From: Pseudoclavibacter soli DSM 23366
Lineage (GTDB): Bacteria; Actinomycetota; Actinomycetes; Actinomycetales; Microbacteriaceae
DNA: 64,000 bases
NCBI RefSeq assembly: GCF_000423505.1
Contig: NZ_AUIC01000007.1
Location: 1-64,000 of the forward strand
Reading direction: 5' to 3'
The translations under genes were made by a program, and so were the position numbers. The notes below the pieces were generated by a model. The model was not told the origin of the DNA, searched no databases, and worked only from the letters and a program-made list of their open reading frames with translations. Positions 17,545-25,791 of this stretch are shown in pieces; the first letter of the stretch is position 1, and the number at the start of each line of letters is the position of its first letter.

Positions 17545-17579
17545 GAAACACCCCGGAGCTTTGCAGCCCGGGGTGTTTC
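17545..17579 (+). terminator. Long hairpin, likely terminator
   Basis: GAAACACCCCGG (17545-17556) and CCGGGGTGTTTC (17568-17579) are perfect inverted repeats around an eleven-base loop. The T tract is part of the stem, as in many phage and plasmid terminators. It can work in both directions. Confidence 0.75.
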
Positions 17580-17630
17580 CGTCTGCACAGGTGCGCATGG
17601 CTTGTGTCCATCGAAACCGATCGGCCCCGT

Positions 17631-17649
17631 AAAAAAAAGGGGGGGGGGG
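17631..17649. repeat. Homopolymer tract A8-G11
   Basis: Eight A are followed directly by eleven G in the noncoding stretch between the 17545 hairpin and the 17747 box. Such a run is prone to slippage. The rest of the 17,580-17,745 interval holds no gene I can support; a CCGCATAG copy in minus orientation (17721-17714) has no start codon at the expected distance. Confidence 0.9.
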
Positions 17650-17746
17650 AGGGCCACGCCAGCTCGAACTCATGGGTCTGAACAAGAAGCGGACGAGGCC
17701 CTCCAACGTATACCTATGCGGAACAGGTGCGCTTGTTCGTCCATGA

Positions 17747-17754
17747 CCGCATAC
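17747..17754 (+). promoter_or_regulatory. CCGCATAC box, nine bases before a short upstream ORF
   Basis: Variant of the element box with C in the last place. Nine bases later is the ATG (17764) of a ten-codon frame that overlaps the next gene. Confidence 0.55.
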
Positions 17755-17763
17755 AAGTGTGTC

Positions 17764-17796
17764 ATGACCGTCGTATTCGGGAGAGACCATGGATGA
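17764..17796 (+). CDS. Ten-codon leader ORF
   Basis: ATG 17764 opens a frame encoding MTVVFGRDHG whose TGA (17794-17796) overlaps the first codons of the 17789 gene. The box spacing predicts that this ATG is the 5' end of the mRNA. It may couple translation of the next gene to initiation on a leaderless message. Evidence is positional only. Confidence 0.35.
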   Translation: MTVVFGRDHG

Positions 17797-18037
17797 ACAG
17801 CTCAAAGAAGCCCTCGCCGCGCTGACCGCACTCGAGACCCTGCAACGGCCGGTCGACATCAGTGAGCTGCTCAGCTCACAGCAGCTCGACCACATTCCAG
17901 CAGAGGACAGAGAAGACATCGCAGAGCGCGCATTCGAGATCCTCCGTGCAGCAGTCGACGTCGTCGTCGGCGAGCACTTCGAAGAGGGCGAGGCCTACGA
18001 ACCGGAATCGTCGGCAGCAGAGGACGCGATCTATTGA
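17789..18037 (+). CDS. Hypothetical acidic helical protein (82 aa)
   Basis: A small protein with many Glu, Ala and Leu residues, probably all helical. It has no recognised family. GGGAGA precedes ATG 17789. It overlaps the end of the short leader frame and lies 12 bases before the phosphoesterase gene, which suggests an operon of the two. Confidence 0.6.
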   Translation: MDEQLKEALAALTALETLQRPVDISELLSSQQLDHIPAEDREDIAERAFEILRAAVDVVVGEHFEEGEAYEPESSAAEDAIY

Positions 18038-18049
18038 GCCGCAGCCCAC

Positions 18050-18856
18050 ATGGCTGATATGGCCGCCACACACGCTCGCGAATCGATTCTCAGAATCGGA
18101 ACTCTGAACCTCCTGCACTTCGACGAGTGCATCGACGAACGGGTACAGGCGCTGTCGTGGGAGCTCGATGCGGCCAATATACGCGTCCTCCTGTTGCAAG
18201 AGGTGACTCGGCATGCCCTCGAAAGCCTTCGCCATGGCTTGGCCGGGTGGCAGATCTCAGCCGGCCCGCAGCTGACAGGTGCAGGTGATCTGCAGGCTGT
18301 GGCCACACGTGACGGCGAGCACGTTGTTCTTCGATCCACACCTGTGGATTTCCCCGCTATCGCGCCTGTTGTCGCCACAGACCATGGAATCTGGGCAAGT
18401 GTTCACCTCGCGTGGGGGCTTGGCCGGGAGAGCGAGCGAGTTGCAGAAGCAGTGCGCATCAGTCGGTGGCTCGAACCGCTACGTGGAGAACGCCCGGTAT
18501 TCCTCGGCGGGGACTTCAACGCGGAACCCTCATCGCGGACGATGCGCTTTCTCACTGGCCTCGACAACGTCGACGGGGCGGATGCGGCGTGGACATCCGC
18601 GTGGAGTGGTCGTGAACCCTTCGCCACTACTCGAACGGATGGCGGATGGGCTGAGGAACAGTCTCGCCGAGTGGGGATTGTCCGCCCATACGATATGCCG
18701 GACCGCACAATCGACCACCTGCTCGTCGACGGGTGGCGATATGGCGTCAACGGCGCATTCACCCGCACATTCCGCTTCGCGGACTCCACCATCCCCGACG
18801 GGCGCGGCATCTCCGACCACTACGGCGTGGGCGCTGACGTTCTCCTGCTCGGCTGA
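18050..18856 (+). CDS. Endonuclease/exonuclease/phosphatase-family protein
   Basis: A 268-residue protein with all the EEP-family motifs in order: IGTLNLLHF (metal-site Asn), LLLQEV (Glu), GGDFNAEP (Asp and Asn), RTIDHLLV (Asp-His) and ISDHYGV (Asp-His). Members hydrolyse phosphodiesters in DNA, RNA or lipids. No signal peptide is seen, so a cytosolic nuclease is more likely than a secreted sphingomyelinase. The length is close to the exonuclease III core. It stands just before ardC on the element. Substrate unknown. Confidence 0.86.
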   Translation: MADMAATHARESILRIGTLNLLHFDECIDERVQALSWELDAANIRVLLLQEVTRHALESLRHGLAGWQISAGPQLTGAGDLQAVATRDGEHVVLRSTPVDFPAIAPVVATDHGIWASVHLAWGLGRESERVAEAVRISRWLEPLRGERPVFLGGDFNAEPSSRTMRFLTGLDNVDGADAAWTSAWSGREPFATTRTDGGWAEEQSRRVGIVRPYDMPDRTIDHLLVDGWRYGVNGAFTRTFRFADSTIPDGRGISDHYGVGADVLLLG

Positions 18857-18859
18857 GCA

Positions 18860-18867
18860 GCGCACAT
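18860..18867 (+). promoter_or_regulatory. GCGCACAT box, eight bases before ATG 18876
   Basis: The second box class. Its spacing fixes the ardC start well inside the longer open frame. Confidence 0.6.
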
Positions 18868-18875
18868 CCGACTGC

Positions 18876-19922
18876 ATGACAACAACACGAGTGCGAGGAC
18901 GTGACCGGGGGAGAGCACCAGGCCGTGGCACCCCCGGCAGCTTCGACATCAAGCATCAGAGCAGCGCCGAGGTAAGTCTCGATGCCGAGGCAGGCAGCGC
19001 CTTGCCCGAGAAGAAGCTGACGAAGGCGGACGAGCATAAGGCCCTGGTCGCACGCGAGCTCCTATCGGCCATGCGCGAGGGTACCGCACCATGGCAGCGC
19101 CCGTGGGCGCCGGGGGAGCTGTCGGCCTATCGCCCGTCGAATGCTGCGACGGGGCGCCCATACAGCGGACAGAACACGCTGTGGCTGATGATCTCGGCGA
19201 CGCGAGCAGGCTACCCATCGAACCAGTGGATGACCTTCAACCAGGCGAAGAAACTCGGCGGACAAGTACGCAAAGGCGAGCACGGCACTCGCATCCTGAT
19301 CTACAAGACCTTTGAGCGCCGCGACAAAGACGGTTCTCCAATGCTGGACGACCACGGAAAACCGATGACAGGTGTATTCGCGTCCACGGCCACTGTGTTC
19401 AACATCGCCCAAGTTGACGGCCTCCCAGAGAAGGCAACCCCCGCTGACGCCGCACCTACAGAGCGCGCATGGGAGGACGACCGTGTTGGCCAGTCGGTCA
19501 TCGACTCATCTGGTGCGGTTATTCACCACGTCAGCCAAGACAGGGCCTTCTACCGGCCTTCCACCGACGAGATCACGCTTCCGACGCGCGAGCAGTTCCC
19601 CGACGCCAGCTCGTATTACTCGACCGCCTTTCATGAACTCTCGCACTGGACCGGGCATCCGTCTCGGCTCAATCGTGTGCACGGCAAGAGCTTCGGCGAC
19701 CACGACTACGCTGGCGAAGAGCTTGTCGCAGAGCTGTCCTCGTTCCTGATCTCATCGGAGACACAGGTCGGTTATGAGCCGGCTCAGACCGCCGCTTACC
19801 TGAAAAGCTGGTCAGATGCGCGCGGGAGCAAAGATGCCGAGGCCGAAGTCCAGCAGGCGCTTCACGATGCTGGCCGCGCCGCGAAATACCTGCTGGACAA
19901 GATCCCGGGGCGCAGCGCATAG
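18876..19922 (+). CDS. ardC: ArdC-like antirestriction protein with metallopeptidase domain
   Basis: A 348-residue protein. Residues 1-36 carry the shared N-terminal module (GSFDIKHQSSAEVSLD). An ArdC N-terminal single-stranded DNA-binding domain follows (APWQRPW near 71; NAATGRPYSGQN at 89-100; GGQVRKGEHGT). The C-terminal part is a zinc metallopeptidase with HELSH (253-257) and a distal Glu region. ArdC-type proteins protect incoming plasmid DNA from restriction. The start is chosen from the GCGCACAT box eight bases upstream. The stop TAG forms part of the CGCATAG box that drives the replication gene. Confidence 0.88.
   Translation: MTTTRVRGRDRGRAPGRGTPGSFDIKHQSSAEVSLDAEAGSALPEKKLTKADEHKALVARELLSAMREGTAPWQRPWAPGELSAYRPSNAATGRPYSGQNTLWLMISATRAGYPSNQWMTFNQAKKLGGQVRKGEHGTRILIYKTFERRDKDGSPMLDDHGKPMTGVFASTATVFNIAQVDGLPEKATPADAAPTERAWEDDRVGQSVIDSSGAVIHHVSQDRAFYRPSTDEITLPTREQFPDASSYYSTAFHELSHWTGHPSRLNRVHGKSFGDHDYAGEELVAELSSFLISSETQVGYEPAQTAAYLKSWSDARGSKDAEAEVQQALHDAGRAAKYLLDKIPGRSA
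19916..19922 (+). promoter_or_regulatory. CGCATAG box overlapping the ardC stop
   Basis: Stop codon and box share TAG; nine bases follow, then ATG 19932. One of the cleanest examples of stop, promoter and start packed together. Confidence 0.65.
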
Positions 19923-19931
19923 CCCTGTCGC

Positions 19932-22900
19932 ATGAGCAACCCGTCATACGCCCCGGAACAGTACGCCCCGAATGTCACAGACTCCGGCGCCCTGAAACTG
20001 GCAGACTCAGCAGTGGCACCGCTGGTCGCCGCCGCACGCGGCTACAGCTGGCTTCAGGAGCCTGCAGTCAAAGGCTTCGCCAAGGACCACCACATGGGAG
20101 CGGGCAATACGAAAGTCGTTCGTCAGCTGGCACAGGTCGTCAACGACACGGGGGCGATGGTGATGCCGTGGTTCCGTGTGGACCGGGTGCTCGAGGCACA
20201 GTCTCACGGTATCGAGGCCAGCTTCGATGCTCTGCAGTATCGACCGACGCGTCCGCGTGCGTTCGGTGACGGGCACATCGCCAAGTATGAGATGCGGTTG
20301 GGAGACCCCTCCATTATTGATGTTCACCCCGCCACGCCGAAGTCGTGGTTCGAGCCCGGTGGTGTGGCGAACATCCTGATCACCGAGGGACTGTTGAAAG
20401 CTGATGCAGCGGTGACTGGCATGCTCGCAGCGGCTGGCGTCGATAAAGCCGCGCTGGCCGAATCAGATCAGCCGAGTGTAGCCCGTTCGAAACTGACGGA
20501 GGTGATGGACGCGATCCCCGTTCAAGATCGCACGCTCATTCTCGCTCTTGTCGGCGTCGGCAACTGGCATCGCAACGCGTTGGAGTTCAGCGCCATCCCC
20601 ACGAAGGATGCCAACGTCATCTTGGGTTTCGACGCGGACGCAGCGACGAACATCAACGTCTGGACGCAACTGGACCGGCTGACCACCTTCCTCACCGACC
20701 GCGGCGCACGGGTGCAGTATCTGAGTCTCGAGGAGGCCAACCTCGCTGATGTCGCCGCCGGCGGCAAAGGCAAGCTCGGCATCGACGACGCCCTTGCCCG
20801 CTACACGGACTGGTCGGCGTTGATCGCCTACCAGAATCTCGACAGTATCCTCCCGGAGCGCCCGAAGGACTCCGTCGTCGCACGTGAGGGCGCATGGCGG
20901 ATCGCCGGTGCCACCGACGAACATCCTGCCGGCACCTCCACGCAGGTCTGCCACGAAGTGCGCAACGAATTCGGCTCCGGTTCCGGTGACCTGCGTTGGG
21001 AGACCAAATTCCCATTCGGCGGTCGACTGGCGCAAGTCGTCTCCACGCGCAGCCCCACCCAGACAGAGATCGAATCCGGCGTCTACGAGAAGGGCTGGAC
21101 GCCCAAGGACAGCCCGGAGCTGAAGATGACTGCGGTCGTCGAGATCGGCTGGGTCGACCAGTTCACTGGGGAGCCCAGAAGCACCCGGATCGAAGGTCCG
21201 GCATCCGTCGTCGCGTACCAAGAGCCCAAGGACTGGGGGAGGGCTTCTGCGAACGTGGATCTTCCCGTCGATGTCTTCGACATCCCCCAATTTCCACCCG
21301 GCAAAGATGGTCGTGATTGGTTGAACGCGGTGAAGTCACACCGAGCCGACGAGCGACAGACGCTGACTGCGTGGGACACGCTCGGATGGGTGCCGGTTCC
21401 GGACAGTGACACCTGCGCATTCATTGCGGGATCTGGACAAGTCATCGCGCCCGACCGGCAGACGCGAGAGGCAGTCGTGTCCGCCGTCACCGAGACCGAT
21501 CTACCCGCAGCGAGCCGCTTCGGTGTCCGACTGCCTGCCGGGGAGCCACTCACCGAGGACTGGAAATCCGAAGTTCGGGACGCGATCAGGCGCATGTTCG
21601 ACTCTTATGTCTTCAGCGGCGTCTGGGCAGACCCCGGCACAGCGGCCGTCGTGCTGGCAGCCGGTCTGCGCCCCTATCTGCCGTTGCGCACACATTCGGT
21701 CGTCTACCTTCAAGGCCCTCCCGGGAAAGGGAAGTCGTGGACGGCTGCGGCGATCGCCAGCTTCCACCAGTCCTCTCCCGGGCTGTTCGACAACAACAGC
21801 CTTCCGGCGGGTGCGAACGCGACAGCCTACGCGACAGAGATCGCAGTATCCAAAGCCAACCTCTGGATCGTCGACGACATCGCACCCACACTCGACCGGC
21901 GCAAAGCCGAAGAGCAGGCGTCAAAGATCGCCGACATGATCCGCGCCATCCACAACGCCGCGTCACGTCAGCGTGGAAACGGCAGCGGAGGACTGGCTAA
22001 GACTCGCACCCCGCGAGCGCTTCTGGTGCTCACCGCTGAGAATAATGCCCAGCTGCGCAGTGTCCGCGACCGCACGTTGGAAGTGACCTTTGGAGAGGGG
22101 TCGCTGTCCAACGGATCTGACGGCAATCTGGTGGAGCGGGTCTCCACATTCCGTGACGAGGATGATGCACCCGCGCTGATCGCCGGTGCTCTGGTGCAAT
22201 TCATCCAAGCGATCACAGCCGGTCCCGGGGAGTGGGCCAAGATGGTGCGTGACGAGCGTGAGCTGCGTACCGACTTAGAGTCCGACTACCGTGTGCTGAT
22301 GCAGGAGCGCGGGGTGAACAATTCCAACGTCGCTCGTAAGGCGAAGATCGGCGCCGACCTTGCGCTCGGCCTGCAGGCGATGCTCTCGCTGTGTGACGCC
22401 GTCGGCGGATTGGAACGTGAGTACGAGGCGGTCTCCGCCTATACCAAGGGGGGCTTGTTCGAGCAGCTGGGCAATCTGGTGGCTGATAACGCACTCGGAC
22501 AGCAGCGTCGTTCGCCCGGTCAGACGCTCGTGGAGGCGATCCGTGGCATGCTCATCTCCGGCGACGCCTATCTGGACTCCGCGGCCGGTGACGGCACTCC
22601 ACCGCTTGGTGGCGCAGCGGACGCCGGCAATGCCCAGCTGGGGTGGCAGAAGACACCGGAGGGGGAGTGGCGGCCACGTGGCCGATACATGATCGGTGTG
22701 GTGACGGAAGCCCCGGACGGGGAAGGGGAGCGGCTTGCCGTGATCATGCAGAAACCGACCTCGGGGCTGGCTCTGAAGTTTGACCCGACAATCGGTCATG
22801 GCAGCGACGGCTCCACGATGTTCCGGACATTGTATGCCGAGCACCTCGTGCACCCTCACTACCAGTCGACGCTGGAACGTACCGGACGCGTGTCCGTGCA

Positions 22901-22979
22901 GATTCGACGGACTCCCAACGTGCGGATCTGGGGCGTGCCGCTGTCGCTGGACGAAATTCTCGAGGGGGATCAGGCGTGA
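19932..22979 (+). CDS. Replication protein: TOPRIM-like (DUF3854-type) and P-loop ATPase
   Basis: A 1015-residue protein. The N-terminal third has a TOPRIM-like core: Glu152 in ILITEGLLKAD and Asp234/Asp236 in GFDADAA, as in plasmid primases. The C-terminal half has Walker A GPPGKGKS (595-602) and WIVDDIAPT as a likely Walker B, resembling DUF927-type helicases. The combination suggests a primase-helicase for autonomous replication of the excised element. ATG 19932 lies nine bases after a CGCATAG box. The end overlaps the RuvC-like gene by four bases (GTGA). Exact family assignment is from motifs only. Confidence 0.8.
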   Translation: MSNPSYAPEQYAPNVTDSGALKLADSAVAPLVAAARGYSWLQEPAVKGFAKDHHMGAGNTKVVRQLAQVVNDTGAMVMPWFRVDRVLEAQSHGIEASFDALQYRPTRPRAFGDGHIAKYEMRLGDPSIIDVHPATPKSWFEPGGVANILITEGLLKADAAVTGMLAAAGVDKAALAESDQPSVARSKLTEVMDAIPVQDRTLILALVGVGNWHRNALEFSAIPTKDANVILGFDADAATNINVWTQLDRLTTFLTDRGARVQYLSLEEANLADVAAGGKGKLGIDDALARYTDWSALIAYQNLDSILPERPKDSVVAREGAWRIAGATDEHPAGTSTQVCHEVRNEFGSGSGDLRWETKFPFGGRLAQVVSTRSPTQTEIESGVYEKGWTPKDSPELKMTAVVEIGWVDQFTGEPRSTRIEGPASVVAYQEPKDWGRASANVDLPVDVFDIPQFPPGKDGRDWLNAVKSHRADERQTLTAWDTLGWVPVPDSDTCAFIAGSGQVIAPDRQTREAVVSAVTETDLPAASRFGVRLPAGEPLTEDWKSEVRDAIRRMFDSYVFSGVWADPGTAAVVLAAGLRPYLPLRTHSVVYLQGPPGKGKSWTAAAIASFHQSSPGLFDNNSLPAGANATAYATEIAVSKANLWIVDDIAPTLDRRKAEEQASKIADMIRAIHNAASRQRGNGSGGLAKTRTPRALLVLTAENNAQLRSVRDRTLEVTFGEGSLSNGSDGNLVERVSTFRDEDDAPALIAGALVQFIQAITAGPGEWAKMVRDERELRTDLESDYRVLMQERGVNNSNVARKAKIGADLALGLQAMLSLCDAVGGLEREYEAVSAYTKGGLFEQLGNLVADNALGQQRRSPGQTLVEAIRGMLISGDAYLDSAAGDGTPPLGGAADAGNAQLGWQKTPEGEWRPRGRYMIGVVTEAPDGEGERLAVIMQKPTSGLALKFDPTIGHGSDGSTMFRTLYAEHLVHPHYQSTLERTGRVSVQIRRTPNVRIWGVPLSLDEILEGDQA

Positions 22980-23533
22980 GCATCAGCACTGAGGTTGTCG
23001 GCATTGATCTGAGCCTGACCGGCACCGGACTGGCGCGCATCGGCGCAGACGGCATAGAGGTTGGGCTGTTCGGTGCCGAAGGTAAGAGGGACGCCTCGCT
23101 GGATGAGCGTCGGACTCGGATCGAAACGCTGGCAGGTGAAATCCTCGACTGGGTCGGCTCACCGCTGGCCGCTTTGGTGGAGTCTCCGTCGTACAACAGC
23201 TCGGGTGGTCATGCCCATGACCGTTCTGGGTTGTGGTGGCTGGTGGTGACAGGACTTCGAACTCGCGGTGTGGCCGTAGCCGAGCTCGCGCCCGCGACAC
23301 TGAAGAAATACGTCACTGGCAAGGGCACCTCCACGAAGGACGCGATGATCGCTGCCACTGTGCGAAGGTTCCCAGACGTCGACGTCAACAACAACAATGT
23401 CGCCGATGCGCTCGGCCTCGCATGTGTGGCTTCCAGGCTCGCCGGCTCTCCTGTTGATGGCGAGCTCTCTCAGGCCAGACAGCAGGCCTACACCACATTC
23501 CTGACGAAAACCGGACCGTTCTGGGGCGTCTGA
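22976..23533 (+). CDS. RuvC-like Holliday junction resolvase / nuclease
   Basis: A 185-residue RNase H-fold protein. GIDLSLTGTG near residue 9 supplies the first Asp, LVESPSY the Glu, and NNNVADALGLA the final Asp pair. This matches phage-type RuvC-like resolvases. The GTG start overlaps the stop of the replication gene, so the two are coupled. It could resolve recombination or replication intermediates of the element. Confidence 0.82.
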   Translation: MSISTEVVGIDLSLTGTGLARIGADGIEVGLFGAEGKRDASLDERRTRIETLAGEILDWVGSPLAALVESPSYNSSGGHAHDRSGLWWLVVTGLRTRGVAVAELAPATLKKYVTGKGTSTKDAMIAATVRRFPDVDVNNNNVADALGLACVASRLAGSPVDGELSQARQQAYTTFLTKTGPFWGV

Positions 23534-23541
23534 TCGCCCCT

Positions 23542-23549
23542 CCGCATAA
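23542..23549 (+). promoter_or_regulatory. CCGCATAA box before the prepilin genes
   Basis: A variant with A in the last place, eight bases after the RuvC-like stop. A start point near 23559 would give a leader of about 38 bases to ATG 23597. Confidence 0.5.
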
Positions 23550-23596
23550 GCCTGCAGTGGAACTGGGAAGCGCCCAGAAAACGAAAGGCAACCACC

Positions 23597-24049
23597 ATGT
23601 TGGAGAAGACTCACAGCGGGCTTGCAAACCGCGTCCACAACTATCAGATCAAGCGCGCCAACGGCGAGACCGGTTTCACTCTCGTGGAGTTGCTCGTGGT
23701 CGTCGTGGTCCTGCTCATCCTCGCGGCAGTTGCCATCCCGATTTATCTGAGCCAGCAGGAAAACGCCCGCCGCTCAACCGTGCAGTCGGCGCTGCAATCG
23801 GTGCAGAACAACATCGCAACCAAGGCTCTGGACAACACGGTCTCGACCAGCATGATCAACGCCGCGATCAGTGACGCTGGTTACAAGACCACTGCGAGCG
23901 CCGCAGGCAAAGGGCACGTTGTGTTCATTGAGGCGTCCGGGGTGAGCGCAACGGCCTACACCTTGACCGCCGGCTTCACTGTCGACGGCAGCACCATTCT
24001 CTACAAGTACACGGTCAACGAAAAAGGTGAGATCACCAAGGTGAGCTGA
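23597..24049 (+). CDS. Type IV prepilin-like protein 1
   Basis: A 150-residue protein with a 26-residue basic leader and the prepilin cleavage site G/FTLVELL, with Glu at +5, followed by a hydrophobic helix. The C-terminal domain is Ala/Thr-rich and ends in a short beta segment. This is the hallmark of type IV pilins and pseudopilins handled by prepilin peptidase. No peptidase, PilB/PilC or secretin is in the window. AAAGG lies before the ATG. First of a three-gene run. Confidence 0.88.
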   Translation: MLEKTHSGLANRVHNYQIKRANGETGFTLVELLVVVVVLLILAAVAIPIYLSQQENARRSTVQSALQSVQNNIATKALDNTVSTSMINAAISDAGYKTTASAAGKGHVVFIEASGVSATAYTLTAGFTVDGSTILYKYTVNEKGEITKVS

Positions 24050-24111
24050 CGTGACTGGCGGCGGGTGCATGAGGGGCATCCGCCACCACTCTCCGACCTG
24101 AGGAAGGAAAC

Positions 24112-24558
24112 ATGACACACACCGTTGGCAGGCGACGACTCCTCGTTGTCGGCGCGACCGTGCTCGCAGCTGCGGGAGTGGTCGGCGCAGCCGTGTCCCT
24201 GCAGCATTCGGGCGAAATCGCCGAGCACACTGCGCGTCTTGAGTCTGCGTTGTCGCAGGCCTCTGACACTGTCCGGCAGGCGCAGGAGGACAACAACGAT
24301 CGATATCTTTCCGTCAATGAGGTGCTCGCGGACTATAGCGGCTCCCTAGACACCGGGCTGACATGGTCTGCCCAGCCTGGCGAATCGCAGGTCATGAATC
24401 TCGAGGTGTGGGAGCTCACCGCCTGCCTAGAGAGTACGTGCCGCACCGTTGATGCTGGTGGTGACTTCAGCGACCCCGGCGATGTTTCCAGCTCGACCGC
24501 TGCATTGAGTATGGACGCAAGTGGCTCGGAGCTGGAGACCGAGGAGATCACTGAGTGA
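24112..24558 (+). CDS. Single-pass membrane protein between prepilins
   Basis: A 148-residue protein with a basic start (RRR at 7-9), one membrane helix (about 10-30) and an acidic extracytoplasmic part. AGGAAGG precedes the ATG. It has no class III leader. Two Cys (ACLESTC) may form a disulfide. Its position between two prepilin genes suggests a pilus accessory role, but no family is recognised. The stop overlaps the next ATG by one base (TGATG). Confidence 0.7.
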   Translation: MTHTVGRRRLLVVGATVLAAAGVVGAAVSLQHSGEIAEHTARLESALSQASDTVRQAQEDNNDRYLSVNEVLADYSGSLDTGLTWSAQPGESQVMNLEVWELTACLESTCRTVDAGGDFSDPGDVSSSTAALSMDASGSELETEEITE

Positions 24559-25034
24559 TGCGCAAACGAAGCCCCGATGCCGGGTTCACTTTGGTTGAGC
24601 TGATCGTCACTGTCTCGATCACACTCATCCTGCTTGCAGTCAGTATCGGATCATATTTGGGGTTCCGGATCTATCGAAGCGATACCACTGCAAAAGCTGC
24701 ACTGCAGACCGCCAGCGAGCATCTCCAATCAGCCACGGCCACTCGATCGCTCGACGATTACACCCCCGCGCAAATTCAGTATGACAAGCGCTCCTTGTGG
24801 ACCGATGATTCAGGAGCGCGTGTTGACTTTGCCTATGTCGGCTCTGCACGCAGCAGCAGCCTCTACGTCGTATCGTCAACCGCTTCATATTCACCGTTCA
24901 AGTCCTACGACACGTGGGTGCTGAAAGCGCAGGCCTCATCCGGTCGTTACTGGTGGTACACCAGCAAGACCGGTACGTTCAAATGCACGACCGTCGAAAG
25001 CTACCTGAGCACGTCGACCTGCGGCACATTCTAG
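24558..25034 (+). CDS. Type IV prepilin-like protein 2
   Basis: A 158-residue protein with a short basic leader (MRKRSPDA) and cleavage site G/FTLVELIV, Glu at +5. The C-terminal domain is Ser/Thr/Tyr-rich with two Cys near the end that could form the pilin disulfide loop. The ATG at 24558 overlaps the stop before it; a GTG at 24555 is possible. Together with the first prepilin it may form a short fibre on the surface of cells that carry the element. Confidence 0.86.
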   Translation: MRKRSPDAGFTLVELIVTVSITLILLAVSIGSYLGFRIYRSDTTAKAALQTASEHLQSATATRSLDDYTPAQIQYDKRSLWTDDSGARVDFAYVGSARSSSLYVVSSTASYSPFKSYDTWVLKAQASSGRYWWYTSKTGTFKCTTVESYLSTSTCGTF

Positions 25035-25037
25035 GCA

Positions 25038-25376
25038 TCAGATGCGCGGCGGCATCGGTGCGCGACCAATACGCGGAGGGGCGGTCTTCCGGTCAAGCCG
25101 CGGGGGAAGCCCGAAGAGAGGCATGCGCTCGATGACGGCGTTGTCCGCTGAGCGTGGCTCACCTTTTCGGTAGACCATGGCTTCGATGTCGTCAGCGTCG
25201 CTGCCCGGCGCGAACCGGGGAGCGGACGGCACAGGCGGTACAGGCGGCATGGCCGGGATGCCTGGAACGTCGGGGAGAGTGATCTCCGCACCGCTCTGAT
25301 GCTTGGCTGCGAACTGTCCGGCATGGCCGGTGCGTGCGTTGCCGCGGGGATGCTGTGTCGGGTCGAATGCGCTCAT
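25038..25376 (-). CDS. Small Pro-rich protein with the N-terminal G-x-F module (112 aa)
   Basis: The first 36 residues hold FDPTQHPRGN and GHAGQFAAKHQSGAEITLP, nearly identical in part to the 26219 protein. The rest is Pro, Arg and Met-rich and ends in PPRI; it looks disordered. It starts eight bases after a CACAT-type box and converges on the prepilin operon. Function unknown. Confidence 0.68.
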   Translation of the reverse strand: MSAFDPTQHPRGNARTGHAGQFAAKHQSGAEITLPDVPGIPAMPPVPPVPSAPRFAPGSDADDIEAMVYRKGEPRSADNAVIERMPLFGLPPRLDRKTAPPRIGRAPMPPRI

Positions 25377-25384
25377 ACCAGCGA

Positions 25385-25391
25385 ATGTGGG
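25385..25391 (-). promoter_or_regulatory. CACAT-type box before ATG 25376
   Basis: CCCACAT (25391-25385) is followed by eight bases and the ATG. Weaker match than the other GCGCACAT copies. Confidence 0.45.
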
Positions 25392-25403
25392 CTGCGCACG
25401 TTC

Positions 25404-25544
25404 CTACGCCGAGAACCACCAGATGAGCCCAGCAACCGCGGCCCACCCGGGCAAACTGAACGCCACCCCGTAGGCGAGACCCCTCATGAACCGGACACCC
25501 TCGGGACGCACTCCGTCAAATTCTTCTGCATGTGGTTTGCTCAT
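25404..25544 (-). CDS. Small membrane protein (46 aa)
   Basis: A 46-residue peptide with an acidic N-terminus and a C-terminal membrane helix (GLAYGVAFSLPGWAAVAGLI). It lies within a longer reading frame but ATG 25544 is eight bases after a CCGCATAG box, which supports this start. No family recognised. It sits in a row of three small minus-strand genes. Confidence 0.55.
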   Translation of the reverse strand: MSKPHAEEFDGVRPEGVRFMRGLAYGVAFSLPGWAAVAGLIWWFSA

Positions 25545-25552
25545 GCAAATGT

Positions 25553-25560
25553 CTATGCGG
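25553..25560 (-). promoter_or_regulatory. CCGCATAG box before ATG 25544
   Basis: Perfect eight-base match on the minus strand, eight bases before the start codon. Confidence 0.6.
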
Positions 25561-25563
25561 GCA

Positions 25564-25791
25564 CTATCCCTGATACAGGTTCGGATCGATCCCGAACTGT
25601 GTGAACCAGCCGTGGAAGTAGCCGAACACGAGTACGGCGAGGATGAGAACGAAGGCGGCGATCTTCGCCAGCTTCTTCGCCCACGCAATTCCTGTCGTCG
25701 CCGCGATCATCAGCACTGTGCCAGCGGACAGTCCGGTGATCCCGGACAGCCACGCCACCAGCTCCTGAACACCCGCTGCGAACTGCTCCAT
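25564..25791 (-). CDS. Small membrane protein (75 aa)
   Basis: Starts at ATG 25791, overlapping the stop of the upstream gene by one base, with GGAGG nine bases before it. Two membrane helices are likely (about 22-38 and 45-63), with KKLAK between them. The size and layout resemble holins or small conjugation membrane proteins, but no family can be named. Confidence 0.62.
   Translation of the reverse strand: MEQFAAGVQELVAWLSGITGLSAGTVLMIAATTGIAWAKKLAKIAAFVLILAVLVFGYFHGWFTQFGIDPNLYQG

Noticed and set aside
17299-17919. Minus-strand frames across the G11 tract (Pro-rich peptides)
   Set aside because: They cross a terminator hairpin and the end of a real gene, and the Pro run is only the poly-C strand. 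A box copy at 17714 faces this way but has no start codon at the right distance.
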